Source: Methylobacillus arboreus (GTDB taxonomy: Bacteria > Pseudomonadota > Gammaproteobacteria > Burkholderiales > Methylophilaceae). Taken from it: a DNA stretch of 64,000 bases. Each line of letters starts with the position of its first letter. Positions within the stretch are counted from its first letter, which is position 1. Below, one piece after another: positions 36,544 through 46,345 of this stretch. The stretch spans positions 124,001 through 188,000 of the forward strand of contig NZ_JAJAVC010000003.1 of assembly GCF_020532725.1 (NCBI RefSeq), in the 5' to 3' direction. Below the pieces are notes generated by a model. The model ran no database searches. It was not told where the DNA came from and saw only the letters and a program-made list of their open reading frames with translations. The position numbers and the translations under genes were made by a program.

Positions 36544-37659
36544 ATGCAGAATATCCCATTGCCCAACCAGGCGGCCATGCTCAGCAATACCTCGGCCAGT
36601 GCCGCTGCGGCCAAGGCTGGCAAACAGGCCAATGCCGCCAATGATGGCGCTGACTTCAAACAGGTACTGGCCCGGCAGGTGAAGCTGGAAGCTAAAGAGG
36701 CTGCCGCTACAGGGCAGGTGTTGCAGCGGCAGCGCCTGCAATTGCAGGTCCAGGCAAGTGATGAAACACAATTGCTCAATCCTGCGTTGGTCAAACTGGA
36801 GCTGGATGATGGGCAGGAGGTTCAACTGGAAGATGCACTGGCGATTGTCGAGGAAGTGCCACAGGAGGTCGAGGCAGCGGCTCTGGTTGCGCCAGAGGCC
36901 ATGCCTGTGGCGATGGAAGGACAGCCCTTGCTGGCGGCTGTCGCTCCTGATGTACAGCGCAAGCCGGTGGCTAAGGCGGTGGCAGACGAGCTTGACACTG
37001 TAGATGTAAAGCGGGAGCCTTTGGAGTGGGGTGGAAAGGGCAAGGAGCCTGCACCTGAAGTTGAGCTTAATAAAACAACAATACAAGCGGCTCAGACTGC
37101 TGTGCCCAAAGCGGCTGCAGGTGCTGGAGCAGTTATACAGTTTGCCGACGCTTTGGAACAGGCTAGTCAGATTCCGTTGGCTGTGGCGCCATCATTGCAG
37201 CAGCCACAATTGCCACAGGCGGCCGCGGCCCTGGATGTGCGCGGCAACCAGATTCCCACACCGTTTGGCCAGCCTGGCTGGAACCAGGCCATCGGGCAAA
37301 AGGTAGTGTGGATGGCGGCAGGCGGCGAGCAGACGGCTTCGCTGACGCTGAATCCGCCGGACCTGGGGCCGTTGCAGGTCATTATCCATGTGCATAACAA
37401 CCAGGCGGACACCACTTTTCTTTCAGACCAGGCAGACGTGCGCCGGGCGCTGGAGGACGGTATGGATAACCTGCGGCAGATGATGAGCCAGTCAGGCTTG
37501 CAGTTAGGCCAGTCTAACGTGCGTTCAGGGCAGCAGGAGGCACAGCAGCAACAGGCAGCAGGCATTAGCCGTGCCAGTGTCGGCGATCAGGGTGAGGAGG
37601 CCAGCCAGGTATTGGCCAAGGCCGCCAGGGTAATGGGCCTGGTGGATACTTTCGCGTAA
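36544..37659 (+). CDS. fliK: Flagellar hook-length control protein
   Basis: 371-aa ruler protein that stops hook export at the right length through FlhB. The N-terminal two thirds are Ala/Gln/Val-rich and weakly conserved. The C-terminal domain (about 255-350) has the signature GWNQAIGQKVVWMAAGGEQ, ASLTLNPPDLGPLQVIIHV, FLSDQADVRRALEDGMDNLR. This is the classical FliK, complete, at the end of the fliF operon. Confidence 0.93.
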   Translation: MQNIPLPNQAAMLSNTSASAAAAKAGKQANAANDGADFKQVLARQVKLEAKEAAATGQVLQRQRLQLQVQASDETQLLNPALVKLELDDGQEVQLEDALAIVEEVPQEVEAAALVAPEAMPVAMEGQPLLAAVAPDVQRKPVAKAVADELDTVDVKREPLEWGGKGKEPAPEVELNKTTIQAAQTAVPKAAAGAGAVIQFADALEQASQIPLAVAPSLQQPQLPQAAAALDVRGNQIPTPFGQPGWNQAIGQKVVWMAAGGEQTASLTLNPPDLGPLQVIIHVHNNQADTTFLSDQADVRRALEDGMDNLRQMMSQSGLQLGQSNVRSGQQEAQQQQAAGISRASVGDQGEEASQVLAKAARVMGLVDTFA

Positions 37660-37675
37660 GCGCGGTCACTCCTTT

Positions 37676-37733
37676 TACTACCTGCGACAGAGCGCCTAGC
37701 CAGGATCCCTTCGCTGGGTTTTGTCGGCCGCTT
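37676..37733 (+). repeat. Half-element remnant of palindromic repeat family 2
   Basis: This 58-nt segment aligns without gaps to the right half of the repeat at 46379-46490 (46433-46490); by eye 45 of 58 positions agree, including a shared CAGAGCGCCTAG. It lies in the 233-nt space between fliK and fliL, the only sizeable gap in the plus-strand fli cluster. The left half is not recognisable. Confidence 0.65.
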
Positions 37734-37892
37734 AAAGGCAGAAATCCTGGTGTGAAAAATGGATAGACTGCCTGGCCTGGCGCCTATTCGCAGATTTGGC
37801 GTGATTTCCTCCTTCTATTTCCTGCATGCTATTCTGCCGATTCTTTCATAATATTTCCTAACTGATAGCAGAACGGCGAGAAGGATTGCAAG

Positions 37893-38402
37893 ATGGCACA
37901 AGAGGCGGCAAAACAAGAGGCGGCAAAAGAGGCTCAGCCAAAAAAATCAAAAAAGGGTCTGATCCTGGCACTGGTCGGCGGCTTGCTGCTGGCTGTGCTG
38001 GGGGCAGGCGGCGCATATTGGTATCTCAGCCAGCAGAATGCTGCTCATGGTGACAAACCGCCCAAGGAAGAAAAAGTAGTCGTCAAGGAGCCAGTATTCG
38101 TGACACTCGAGACTTTTACCGTCAATTTGCAGCCTGACCCGGACGATCAGTACCTGCAAGTGGATTTGACCGTGCAGGTGGCAGATTCGTCTCAGGCCGA
38201 TAGCATCAAGATGCATATGCCAAGTGTGCGTAATCGTATCCTGATACTGTTGAGCAGCAAGAAGTCTTCAGAATTGCTCACCAGCGAGGGCAAGAAGGCA
38301 TTGACCAATGAAATCATCGCCCAGCTTTCAGAGCCATTCAGTCCTGGCGCAAAACCGCAAGTGGTCAATGATGTGTTCTTTACTTCGTTTGTGATTCAGT
38401 AA
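37893..38402 (+). CDS. fliL: Flagellar basal body-associated protein FliL
   Basis: 169-aa stator-associated protein. A Lys-rich start, one membrane helix (GLILALVGGLLLAVLGAGGA, about 27-47), then a periplasmic stomatin-like domain with FVTLETFTVNLQPD, YLQVDLTVQV and RNRILILLSSK. GAGAAGGA precedes the ATG. First gene of the fliLMNOPQR run. Confidence 0.94.
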   Translation: MAQEAAKQEAAKEAQPKKSKKGLILALVGGLLLAVLGAGGAYWYLSQQNAAHGDKPPKEEKVVVKEPVFVTLETFTVNLQPDPDDQYLQVDLTVQVADSSQADSIKMHMPSVRNRILILLSSKKSSELLTSEGKKALTNEIIAQLSEPFSPGAKPQVVNDVFFTSFVIQ

Positions 38403-38414
38403 GCGTGCACAACC

Positions 38415-39422
38415 ATGGCCGATAATTTTCTCTCCCAGGAAGAAGTCGACGCCCTGCTAAGGGGCGTGACCAATGAGCAGGATGACGATACTCCTGCTGT
38501 CGACCCTGCGGGAGTGCGCAATTACAACCTGGCAACCCAGGAGCGCATTGTGCGTGGGCGTATGCCTACTCTGGAAATTATCAATGAGCGCTTTGCCCGT
38601 TTGTTGCGTATCGGCCTGTTCAATTTTCTGCGCCGTACCACGGAAGTCTCGGTCGGCCCGGTCAAAATTTCCAAATACAGCGAATTTATCCGCAACCTGG
38701 TAGTGCCGACCAACCTCAACCTGGTGCAGATGAAGCCTTTGCGTGGCACGGCACTCATGGTGTTCGACCCGACTCTGGTATTCCTGATTGTGGACAACCT
38801 CTTTGGCGGCGATGGACGCTTTCATACCCGTGTCGAGGGGCGTGATTTTACGCAAACCGAGCAGCGCATCATCCAGCGTGTGCTCTCAATCGTGTTCGAG
38901 ACTTATGCCAAATCCTGGGAGCCGGTATACAAGCTTGACTTCGAATATATCCGCTCCGAGATGAATACCCAGTTTGCCAACATTGCGACGCCAAATGAAG
39001 TGGTGGTGTCCACTACCTTCAATATCGAGCTTGGCGCTGCCAGCGGTGAAATCCATTTCTGCTTCCCTTATTCGATGATAGAGCCGATCCGTGATGTGCT
39101 GACCTCGCCATTGCAGGGAGAGGCGCTGGGTGTGGACAAGCGCTGGGTGCGTCTCATGACGCAGCAGATACAGAGTGCAGAGGTAATGCTAGTGGCAGAT
39201 CTTGCCAAGGCACAGATGAGCTTGGGCGACATCCTCAATATGAAGGTGGGCGATGTGATCCCTCTCTCCATCTCTGAACAGGTGGAAGCCAAGGTGGACA
39301 ATGTGCCAGTCATGCAATGCAAGTATGGGGTCTTCAATGGCCAGTATGCATTGCGCGTAGAGAAGTTGCTGCGATCCAATTCCAGCGAATATGTAAAAGG
39401 AGAATTATCCGATGGCGATTGA
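38415..39422 (+). CDS. fliM: Flagellar motor switch protein FliM
   Basis: 335-aa C-ring protein. The N-terminal CheY-P binding peptide (FLSQEEVDALLRGV) is intact, followed by the CheC-like middle domain (GGDGRFHTRVEGRDFTQTEQ) and the C-terminal SpoA domain. Overlaps fliN by 11 nt. Confidence 0.96.
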   Translation: MADNFLSQEEVDALLRGVTNEQDDDTPAVDPAGVRNYNLATQERIVRGRMPTLEIINERFARLLRIGLFNFLRRTTEVSVGPVKISKYSEFIRNLVVPTNLNLVQMKPLRGTALMVFDPTLVFLIVDNLFGGDGRFHTRVEGRDFTQTEQRIIQRVLSIVFETYAKSWEPVYKLDFEYIRSEMNTQFANIATPNEVVVSTTFNIELGAASGEIHFCFPYSMIEPIRDVLTSPLQGEALGVDKRWVRLMTQQIQSAEVMLVADLAKAQMSLGDILNMKVGDVIPLSISEQVEAKVDNVPVMQCKYGVFNGQYALRVEKLLRSNSSEYVKGELSDGD

Positions 39423-39840
39423 TCCCAACGATGAAGAGTTGATGGATGACTGGGGCGCCGCCATGGCGGAACAAAGCCAGGCAGAAGAAGCAGAAGCCTC
39501 TGTATTGCAGGACAGCAAGACGGAGCAGGCGCCGGTATTCACCGAGTTTTCTGCCAAGAACAAGCTGCATGAAACCCAGAACGATATCGACTTTATTCTT
39601 GATATCCCGGTGCAGCTTACCGTGGAGCTTGGCCGCACCAAGATCGCGATCAAGAACCTGTTGCAGCTCGCACAGGGCTCGGTAGTCGAGTTGGATGGCC
39701 TGGCGGGCGAGCCGATGGATGTGCTGGTGAATGGCTGCCTGATCGCGCAAGGTGAAGTGGTGGTGGTGAATGACAAGTTCGGCATCCGGTTGACCGACAT
39801 CATCACCCCGGCCGAGCGCATCCGCAAAATCAACAAGTAG
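39412..39840 (+). CDS. fliN: Flagellar motor switch protein FliN
   Basis: 142-aa C-ring protein. An acidic N-terminal extension (about 1-60) precedes the SpoA domain with ILDIPVQLTVELGRTKIAIK, LLQLAQGSVVELDGLAGEP, VVVNDKFGIRLTDI. AAAGGAG precedes the ATG inside fliM. Confidence 0.96.
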   Translation: MAIDPNDEELMDDWGAAMAEQSQAEEAEASVLQDSKTEQAPVFTEFSAKNKLHETQNDIDFILDIPVQLTVELGRTKIAIKNLLQLAQGSVVELDGLAGEPMDVLVNGCLIAQGEVVVVNDKFGIRLTDIITPAERIRKINK

Positions 39841-39851
39841 CGGAACGGCTT

Positions 39852-40280
39852 ATGATGAAGATTGAACGCCTGACTGCATGCAGCGTTACTCTGGCTGGTT
39901 GGTTGCTTGTGCCTGCGCTGGCCTGTGCGGCAGCCGATGAGGTTTCCGCCACTGGCAGCTTGGTGCGCATGGTGCTTGGCTTGGCGTTGGTGCTGGGTGT
40001 GATGATGGCGATTGCTTGGCTCATGAAGCGCATGACACCCGGACTCAAGCAGCAGTCTGTGGTACGTATTGTCGGCGGCGTGAGCGTCGGCAGCCGGGAG
40101 CGGGTGGTGGTCGTGGAAGTGTCTGGACGCTGGCTGGTGCTGGGCGTAGCGCCGGGGCAAGTGACCAGCCTCGCCGACCTTGAGCCGGGTGAGGAAATTC
40201 CTGTGGCAGCATCTACGGTGGACCAGCCGTCTGTGCCATTTTCTGCCTGGTTGAATAAATCCCTGCAAAGAAAGCCCTGA
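39852..40280 (+). CDS. fliO: Flagellar export apparatus protein FliO
   Basis: 142-aa membrane scaffold for FliP assembly. Signal-like N-terminus, one strong membrane helix (VRMVLGLALVLGVMMAIAWL), then a small cytoplasmic domain with VGSRERVVVVEVSGRWLVLG. Low conservation is normal for FliO; position between fliN and fliP is diagnostic. Confidence 0.88.
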   Translation: MMKIERLTACSVTLAGWLLVPALACAAADEVSATGSLVRMVLGLALVLGVMMAIAWLMKRMTPGLKQQSVVRIVGGVSVGSRERVVVVEVSGRWLVLGVAPGQVTSLADLEPGEEIPVAASTVDQPSVPFSAWLNKSLQRKP

Positions 40281-40286
40281 GTCGCC

Positions 40287-41039
40287 ATGTTGCCCCGTTA
40301 TTTCTATCCATTGCTGTCACTGGTCTTGCTGGGCTTGCCTTTGCTGGGCCATGCTGCCGAGCCGGGTGGCCTGGGCTTGATCAACAGCCAGCCGGCCGCC
40401 GGCGGCGGACAGAATTACGCGCTGAGCATCCAGACGCTGATCCTGCTCACCTCGCTGTCTTTCCTGCCTGCAGCCTTGCTCATGATGACGGGGTTTACCC
40501 GCATTATCATTGTGCTGTCATTGCTGCGCCAGGCGTTGGGCACGCAGTCTTCCCCGCCCAACCAGGTGCTGGTGGGCCTGGCATTGTTCCTGACCTTCTT
40601 TGTCATGGGGCCGGTGTTCGAGCGCATCTATACCGAGGCTTACCAGCCGTTTGATGAAGACCGCATCAGCATGCAGGAGGCTATGGTGCGCGGCTCGATT
40701 CCGCTCAAGGAGTTCATGCTCAAGCAAACACGAGAGTCCGACCTCGCGCTGTTTTTCAGGATGTCGCGCACCGATGCCGTTGCCACCCCGGAAGAGGTGC
40801 CGTTGCGCGTGCTGGTGCCCGCGTTTGTGACCAGTGAGCTGAAAACGGCTTTCCAGATCGGCTTTGCGATTTTCATCCCGTTCCTCATCATTGACATGGT
40901 GGTGGCCAGCATCCTGATGTCCATGGGGATGATGATGGTGTCGCCCGCGATTGTGGCCTTGCCATTCAAGCTGATGCTGTTTGTGCTGGTGGATGGCTGG
41001 CAACTGTTGTTGGGCTCGCTAGCCCAGAGTTTTTACTGA
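40287..41039 (+). CDS. fliP: Flagellar export gate protein FliP
   Basis: 250 aa. Signal peptide (ending LLGHAAEPG), then four membrane segments. Signatures: [79 protein letters not shown]. Forms the FliP5-FliQ4-FliR1 gate. Confidence 0.96.
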   Translation: MLPRYFYPLLSLVLLGLPLLGHAAEPGGLGLINSQPAAGGGQNYALSIQTLILLTSLSFLPAALLMMTGFTRIIIVLSLLRQALGTQSSPPNQVLVGLALFLTFFVMGPVFERIYTEAYQPFDEDRISMQEAMVRGSIPLKEFMLKQTRESDLALFFRMSRTDAVATPEEVPLRVLVPAFVTSELKTAFQIGFAIFIPFLIIDMVVASILMSMGMMMVSPAIVALPFKLMLFVLVDGWQLLLGSLAQSFY

Positions 41040-41050
41040 AAGGCCGAAGC

Positions 41051-41326
41051 ATGAGTATGAGTCCCGAGAATGTCATGACCATTGGCCGCCAGGCTGCGGA
41101 AGTCTTGTTGATGATGGCTGGGCCGGTATTGCTGACGGTGCTGGCTATCGGCCTGCTGGTGAGTATTTTCCAGGCGGCAACCCAAATCAACGAGGCGACG
41201 CTGACCTTCATCCCCAAGCTGCTGGGCGTCTTCGCCACCTTGCTGATTGCCGGGCCATGGATGCTTTCTGTCTTTACCGATTACCTCAGGCAAGTGCTGA
41301 CCAATATTCCCACCCTTGCCGGTTGA
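41051..41326 (+). CDS. fliQ: Flagellar export gate protein FliQ
   Basis: 91-aa protein with two membrane helices; AATQINEATLTFIPKLLGV and IAGPWMLSVFTDYL are family signatures. Start 41051 has AAGG at suitable distance; a second ATG at 41057 gives the E. coli-like N-terminus and is also possible. Confidence 0.95.
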   Translation: MSMSPENVMTIGRQAAEVLLMMAGPVLLTVLAIGLLVSIFQAATQINEATLTFIPKLLGVFATLLIAGPWMLSVFTDYLRQVLTNIPTLAG

Positions 41327-41336
41327 ATAAGGGCCC

Positions 41337-42137
41337 ATGGTCACAATCACCAGTGAGTTCCTGCAGGTATGGCTGGCCACCTTGATGTGGCCGCTCACGC
41401 GCATTCTCGCTTTCATGGTGGCAGCGCCCCTGTTCAATCATCGCGCCATCCCCAACAATGTTAGGCTCGGGGTCGGGCTGGTCCTGACTGTGGCTGTGAT
41501 GCCGGCCATTCCTGATATTCCGCCGGTTTCAGTGTTTTCCATGAGCGGTCTCCTGATCCTTGCGCAGCAGATCCTTATCGGGGCGGCCATGGGGTTCAGC
41601 CTGCGCATTATCTTCTCGGCTGTGGAATTGGCCGGCCATGCTGCGGGCATGACCATGGGATTGGGGTTTGCTATGTTCTATGATCCGCAAACCCAGGGGC
41701 AGAGCACTGCCATCGGCCAGTTCCTGGTAGTGCTGACCATGCTGGTTTTCCTTAGCATCAATGGGCACTTGGTCGTGATTTCTACCCTGGTGGAGAGTTT
41801 TTCCAGCTTTCCCATCACGGCGGAGCCCAATTTTGGCTTGAACCCCTATAAAATCGCATTGTGGGGCGGCAAGATATTCAGCGCAGGATTACTGATTTCG
41901 CTGCCCATTATTACCGCGTTGCTCCTGGCGAACCTGGCGCTCGGGATATTGACGAGGACGGCACCACAACTCAACCTGTTCGGTATCGGCTTCCCGATTA
42001 CAATATCGCTGGGCTTCCTGCTGCTGACCCTGGCCTTGCCCTATATGATGCAGCCGGTGCAAAAGCTGATGCATGAAAGCATGATCTTCATGCAGGAGAT
42101 AGCCAACCCTGTGGTGGGCGTGCCACAGGCACAATAA
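41337..42137 (+). CDS. fliR: Flagellar export gate protein FliR
   Basis: 266-aa inner-membrane protein with about six hydrophobic segments (PLTRILAFMVAAPLFNHRAI, GLVLTVAVMPAIPDIPPVS, GHAAGMTMGLGFAMFYDPQT). Last of the export-gate genes. An EAL/HDOD gene follows after 28 nt and seems to belong to the same transcript. Confidence 0.95.
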   Translation: MVTITSEFLQVWLATLMWPLTRILAFMVAAPLFNHRAIPNNVRLGVGLVLTVAVMPAIPDIPPVSVFSMSGLLILAQQILIGAAMGFSLRIIFSAVELAGHAAGMTMGLGFAMFYDPQTQGQSTAIGQFLVVLTMLVFLSINGHLVVISTLVESFSSFPITAEPNFGLNPYKIALWGGKIFSAGLLISLPIITALLLANLALGILTRTAPQLNLFGIGFPITISLGFLLLTLALPYMMQPVQKLMHESMIFMQEIANPVVGVPQAQ

Positions 42138-42165
42138 ACAAGATGTCATTGGAAAGTTTGACTGT

Positions 42166-43383
42166 ATGAGACAAGACCAGGCGTATATCGGCCGCCAACC
42201 CATCATGAACCCCAATCAGGAGATTGTGGCTTACGAGTTGTTTTTCCGCCATAGCGCGGAAGCGACGACTGCAATATATGAAAACAGCCTGCAGGCTTGT
42301 ACCCGCGTGCTGGTCAACACCGTCAGTGATATGGGGGCTCAATGGCTGCTGGGCGACAAGATGGCCTTCATCAATGTCAGCGAGGAAATGCTGCATAGCG
42401 AGCTTTTGGAGCTATTGCCGCCGGCAAAAACGGTGCTAGAGCTGGAAACATTGGTCAGCGCAAGCCCGGAAGTGGTCGAACGCTGCCAGTTTTTGCGCAA
42501 GCGCGGCTACCACATTGCACTCAAGGAGAAGGGTGAGTCGTTGTTGAGTTCACCGCTGATCGATTGTGCCGATTACATCAAGATCGACATATTGGCCTAT
42601 ACCCTTGATGAAGTCGCGCGACGTTTCCTGGAGTATCAGAGCCTAACTATCAAAGTAGTTGCCGAGCGGGTTGAGCATCATGAACAATATGACGCCTGCA
42701 AGAAAATCGGCTTTCACCTGATTCAGGGATTTTATTTTGCCCACACCGAGACCTTTACTGCCAAAGTCATCAATCCGGCATTTGCTGCGGTACTGGATTT
42801 GCTCAACATGATTAGCCGCGATGCTGATATGCGCGAGGTTGAAAACGGCTTCAAGCGCGATGCAGCGCTTTCCTTCAAGCTCTTGCGCTATATCAACTCT
42901 GTTGGTTTCGGGCTTTCGTGCGAAATACAATCCTTGCGCCATGCGTTGACCATCATCGGCACCAAGCAGCTCTACCGCTGGCTGACCTTGCTCATGATCA
43001 CGGCGGGAGAGAATTCAGCTGCGCCCGCACTCATGAAAACCTCGATTACACGTGGCCGCCTGACAGAACTGCTGGGGGAGGGCTATTTCGACAAGGCTGG
43101 ACGCGACAACCTGTTTGTAGTGGGGGTGTTCTCGATGCTGGACCTGATGCTGGAAATGCCGATGGAGCGAGTGCTGGAAAAAGTGGACTTGCCCGAGGCT
43201 ATTCAGGATGCGCTGCTGCATCGCAAGGGAGTATACGGGCCTTTTCTTGCGCTTGCCGAAGCTTGCGAGAATCAGGACAACAGCCGCATTGTGACCCTTG
43301 CCGAAAGCCTGCAACTGGATTCTAACAAGGTCAATGATTGTCATATTGCCTCCCTTTCCTGGGTGGAGGCGCTTGGTATCTAG
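42166..43383 (+). CDS. EAL-HDOD (YuxH/CdgJ-type) signalling protein, EAL site degenerate
   Basis: 405-aa cytoplasmic protein. An EAL-like domain (about 5-205) begins YIGRQPIMNPNQEIVAYELFFR, so the catalytic EAL triplet is YEL, and other metal ligands also look changed (KIDILA in place of KIDxxF, AERVEHHEQ); it is unlikely to cut c-di-GMP. An HDOD domain (about 210-400) follows (RDAALSFKLLRYINSVGFGL, SLRHALTIIGTKQLYRWLTL). Relatives such as Vibrio CdgJ affect motility without phosphodiesterase activity. Its place directly behind fliR suggests a flagellar role. Confidence 0.85.
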   Translation: MRQDQAYIGRQPIMNPNQEIVAYELFFRHSAEATTAIYENSLQACTRVLVNTVSDMGAQWLLGDKMAFINVSEEMLHSELLELLPPAKTVLELETLVSASPEVVERCQFLRKRGYHIALKEKGESLLSSPLIDCADYIKIDILAYTLDEVARRFLEYQSLTIKVVAERVEHHEQYDACKKIGFHLIQGFYFAHTETFTAKVINPAFAAVLDLLNMISRDADMREVENGFKRDAALSFKLLRYINSVGFGLSCEIQSLRHALTIIGTKQLYRWLTLLMITAGENSAAPALMKTSITRGRLTELLGEGYFDKAGRDNLFVVGVFSMLDLMLEMPMERVLEKVDLPEAIQDALLHRKGVYGPFLALAEACENQDNSRIVTLAESLQLDSNKVNDCHIASLSWVEALGI

Positions 43384-43407
43384 AGCTAACCTAGTAAGAG
43401 ACAAAAG

Positions 43408-43435
43408 AAAAAGCCGGATAATTCCGGCTTTTTTT
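43408..43435. terminator. Bidirectional terminator between the EAL-HDOD gene and flgL
   Basis: AAAAAGCCGGA / TCCGGCTTTTT stem with TAAT loop and T runs on both strands; serves the convergent genes. Confidence 0.9.
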
Positions 43436-43447
43436 ATTTTCTTGATC

Positions 43448-44362
43448 CTAGATCAGGTTGAACAATGAGAGGCTGGTCGTCGCAACAAAGGACTTTTGCG
43501 CGGCTTCCAGCACGGTTTGCTGCTTGGCAAGGTCGGACAGGGCTTGCGCATAGTCGAGATCCTGCAATTCGGACAGTGATTTTGCATATTGCAAGTCACG
43601 GTCGCTGCCGTCGGTGTTGAGCGATTCCAGCTCATTTAGGCTGGAACCGTTGCGCGCCCGCACGGTGAGCACATTGTCCAGCGTGCCTTGCAAGGCGTTG
43701 CTGGCAGTGTCCAGCCCATCACGCAGCGCCTGTTCCTGGGTACTGTCTGTGACGGGTGTCTCCAGCAATGCGGTGATCTGGGCTAGGGCGGCAAAAACAT
43801 CATTGCCGTTGGCCTGGAATACATTGGGCCCGGTATCGGTGATGGCAAGCTGCCGGCTGTTGGACACTTGCAGCTTGCGTACCTGGGCATCGCCATTGTA
43901 GTCGGCGCCAGCGGCAGTAAGCGTGTATGGCGCGGTATCCGTGCTGTAGCCGGAATAAAGATAATTGCCGCTGCCATCCGTCGCATTGGCCAAGCCTACC
44001 AAGGCTTCAAGGTCGTTACGCAGCTCGATTGCGAGATAGCTGCGCTGCACATCGTCATAAGAGGCATTGCCGGCTTCCACCAGCCTGGATTTTGCTGCAA
44101 TCAACAGGTCGGTCACGCTCTGCAGGTTGCCCTCCACAGCGTTCATATTGTTCTCGGCAAATTGGCGGTTGCGGGCAAACTGGGTATTGATGCTTTGCGA
44201 ATTCTGGATTTCCAGGGAGCGGGCCGCACCTACGGGATCATCTGCCGGGGTCAGGATGCGCTTCTTGCTGGAAATCTGCTGCATCAATCGGTCCTGCTCG
44301 ACTTGTAGCTGCGACAATTTTTTGATGCCGTTCTGGTACATGGTGTTGGTGCTGATACGCAT
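43448..44362 (-). CDS. flgL: Flagellar hook-filament junction protein FlgL (HAP3)
   Basis: 304 aa. Flagellin-like ends: MRISTNTMYQNGIKKLSQLQ, LTPADDPVGAARSLEIQNSQ, and C-terminal DYAQALSDLAKQQTVLEAAQ, SLFNLI. Exported after hook completion. It follows flgK by 14 nt, under the sigma-28 promoter before flgK. Confidence 0.95.
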   Translation of the reverse strand: MRISTNTMYQNGIKKLSQLQVEQDRLMQQISSKKRILTPADDPVGAARSLEIQNSQSINTQFARNRQFAENNMNAVEGNLQSVTDLLIAAKSRLVEAGNASYDDVQRSYLAIELRNDLEALVGLANATDGSGNYLYSGYSTDTAPYTLTAAGADYNGDAQVRKLQVSNSRQLAITDTGPNVFQANGNDVFAALAQITALLETPVTDSTQEQALRDGLDTASNALQGTLDNVLTVRARNGSSLNELESLNTDGSDRDLQYAKSLSELQDLDYAQALSDLAKQQTVLEAAQKSFVATTSLSLFNLI

Positions 44363-44376
44363 GGCGAATTCCCCGG

Positions 44377-46314
44377 TTATCTGATCGAGAGCACGGTTTC
44401 AAACAGGGTGCTGGCAATCTGCATGACTTTGCCTGCTGCCTGATAGGCTTGCTGGTAGCGCAACAGGTTGACGGCTTCTTCATCCAGGTTGACGCCGGAT
44501 TCGGATTGTTGCGCGGTAATGGTCTGGTTCAGTAGTTCGGTCTCGGCTGCGCTGGTGATCTGCAACTCTCGCGTGCGGTTGCCCACAAAGCTCACAAGTT
44601 GGTTGAACACATCCTGGTAGGAGGCGGTGCCGTTGTTCATGACTTTGCCGGTCTGCAATGCCGCGAGTTGCAAGGCATTGCGGTTGTCGCCGGCGGCATT
44701 GCTGCTGTTGGCGCTGACAGTGAACTGGTCGCCATCAGCGGGGCTACCGCTCAGGCTGAAGCTGATGCCTGCCACGCTGATGGTGGCGCCGGCGCTATAA
44801 GGCACAGGGCTGCCAGCGGGGTAGGTCGTAGTGACGCCTGCCGTTGTCGTGACCGTGATGGCCTCGCCTGCGGGAAAGCCGCTCAGGTCGCCGCCGTTGT
44901 GGGTCAAGGTGAACGGGCTGGCAAGCGGCGAGCCCGCGTAGCCGCTGCCGACTGTGGCGCCACTGATCGTGCCAGTGCCGGTGTTGCCGCCGTCAGCTGC
45001 CGTGGCGACCACGGGCGCCCCCGCAGCGATATCGGCGATCTGCGTCACGGCGATGCTGATGTCAGTGGCCGCATTGGCGGTCGGACGGATCAGGAAGCTG
45101 TCCCCGCTGTTGATTGTGCCTGAGCCGATGCTGAAGCTGACGCCGTCCACTGTCTGCGGCAGGCTGCTGAAGCTCTGCGTGGTATTGTCGCTCAGGCGCG
45201 TGATAGTGTAGTTTGTGCCGTCGAAACGCAAGCGGTAGTCGCTGGCATTGAGTGCGTTGGCGTCGACGATGCTGCTGCCTAAGGAGGCATTGCCGGTATT
45301 GAAACTGCTGGCGTTGACCAAGGGGGTTGGAATATTGAAGAAGTTGCCACCCTGGGTGCCATTGCTGGTCAAGCCCTGCTGGTGCTGGGTGTTGAATGAC
45401 TGCGCCATGGCAATTGCGATCTGGCCCAGGGTGTTCTGCGCCTTGTCCAGCGCGCCGCTGCGGTATTCCAGCAAGCCGCCAATGGTGCCGCCCTGCAGGC
45501 TGCTCTCCGACAGGATGGAGGTGGTGGAGCCGCTCTGGTAGGCAATCATTAGCCGACTGGGATCGGTTGGTGAGCTGACAGTGGTCAGGGAATAGGCATT
45601 AAAACCGGAAACCAGGGGAATGCCATTACCGATCGAGATATTGTATTTGGTGCCGTCCTGCACGACGACAGTCGCCTTGACTTCCTTGTTGAGATTCAGG
45701 ACCAATTGGTCGCGCTGATCCATCAGGTCATTGGGCGGTTGCCCGGTGCTGGTCATTGCGGCGTCAATCGCTTCATTGAGCCTGGCGATTTCCTTGGCGT
45801 AGTAGCTTACCGAGTTGGCACTTGCAGTGAGTTGCGAATTGACGGTACTCTGCATTTCCTGCAGGCGCGTGCCCAGGCTGTTGAAACGGCTGATCAGCGC
45901 TTCACCGGTGGATAGCATGGCCTGGCGCGAGGCCGAGTCGCTGGGGGCCGAGGCAAGGTCATTGATGGAGGCAAAAAAGTCCTGAATAGCAGGAGAAAGG
46001 CCTGCGCTTGAATCCGCCAGCATGTTATTGATCTGGTTGATGCTGGAAAGCTGGGTGTTGATGGCGCTGCTGATGGCCTGGCTGTTGTTGATCTGGCGCG
46101 TCAGCAGTTCGTTGTAGACGCGCTTGACCGTATCGACCTGAGTCCCGTTGCCGATATAGCCAAAACCCCAGTTCTGCGCCTGGGCGGTAGCCTGCACGAT
46201 CACCTGGCGCGAATAGCCATCGGTGGTGGCGTTGGCGATATTGTGGCCAGTAACGCTGATACCGACTTGCGCTGCATTCAGTGCGGATTTGCCGATGTTA
46301 AATATGTTGGACAT
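44377..46314 (-). CDS. flgK: Flagellar hook-filament junction protein FlgK (HAP1)
   Basis: 645 aa. N-terminal IFNIGKSALNAAQVGISVTG and GHNIANATTDGYSRQ rod-type motif; C-terminal ESGVNLDEEAVNLLRYQQAY. The centre (about 300-520) is a variable Ser/Thr/Gly-rich exposed region. About 100 aa longer than the E. coli protein. Own sigma-28 promoter at 46346-46372. Confidence 0.96.
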   Translation of the reverse strand: MSNIFNIGKSALNAAQVGISVTGHNIANATTDGYSRQVIVQATAQAQNWGFGYIGNGTQVDTVKRVYNELLTRQINNSQAISSAINTQLSSINQINNMLADSSAGLSPAIQDFFASINDLASAPSDSASRQAMLSTGEALISRFNSLGTRLQEMQSTVNSQLTASANSVSYYAKEIARLNEAIDAAMTSTGQPPNDLMDQRDQLVLNLNKEVKATVVVQDGTKYNISIGNGIPLVSGFNAYSLTTVSSPTDPSRLMIAYQSGSTTSILSESSLQGGTIGGLLEYRSGALDKAQNTLGQIAIAMAQSFNTQHQQGLTSNGTQGGNFFNIPTPLVNASSFNTGNASLGSSIVDANALNASDYRLRFDGTNYTITRLSDNTTQSFSSLPQTVDGVSFSIGSGTINSGDSFLIRPTANAATDISIAVTQIADIAAGAPVVATAADGGNTGTGTISGATVGSGYAGSPLASPFTLTHNGGDLSGFPAGEAITVTTTAGVTTTYPAGSPVPYSAGATISVAGISFSLSGSPADGDQFTVSANSSNAAGDNRNALQLAALQTGKVMNNGTASYQDVFNQLVSFVGNRTRELQITSAAETELLNQTITAQQSESGVNLDEEAVNLLRYQQAYQAAGKVMQIASTLFETVLSIR

Positions 46315-46345
46315 GATGCTTATCGATCAATGTAACGTAAATGAA

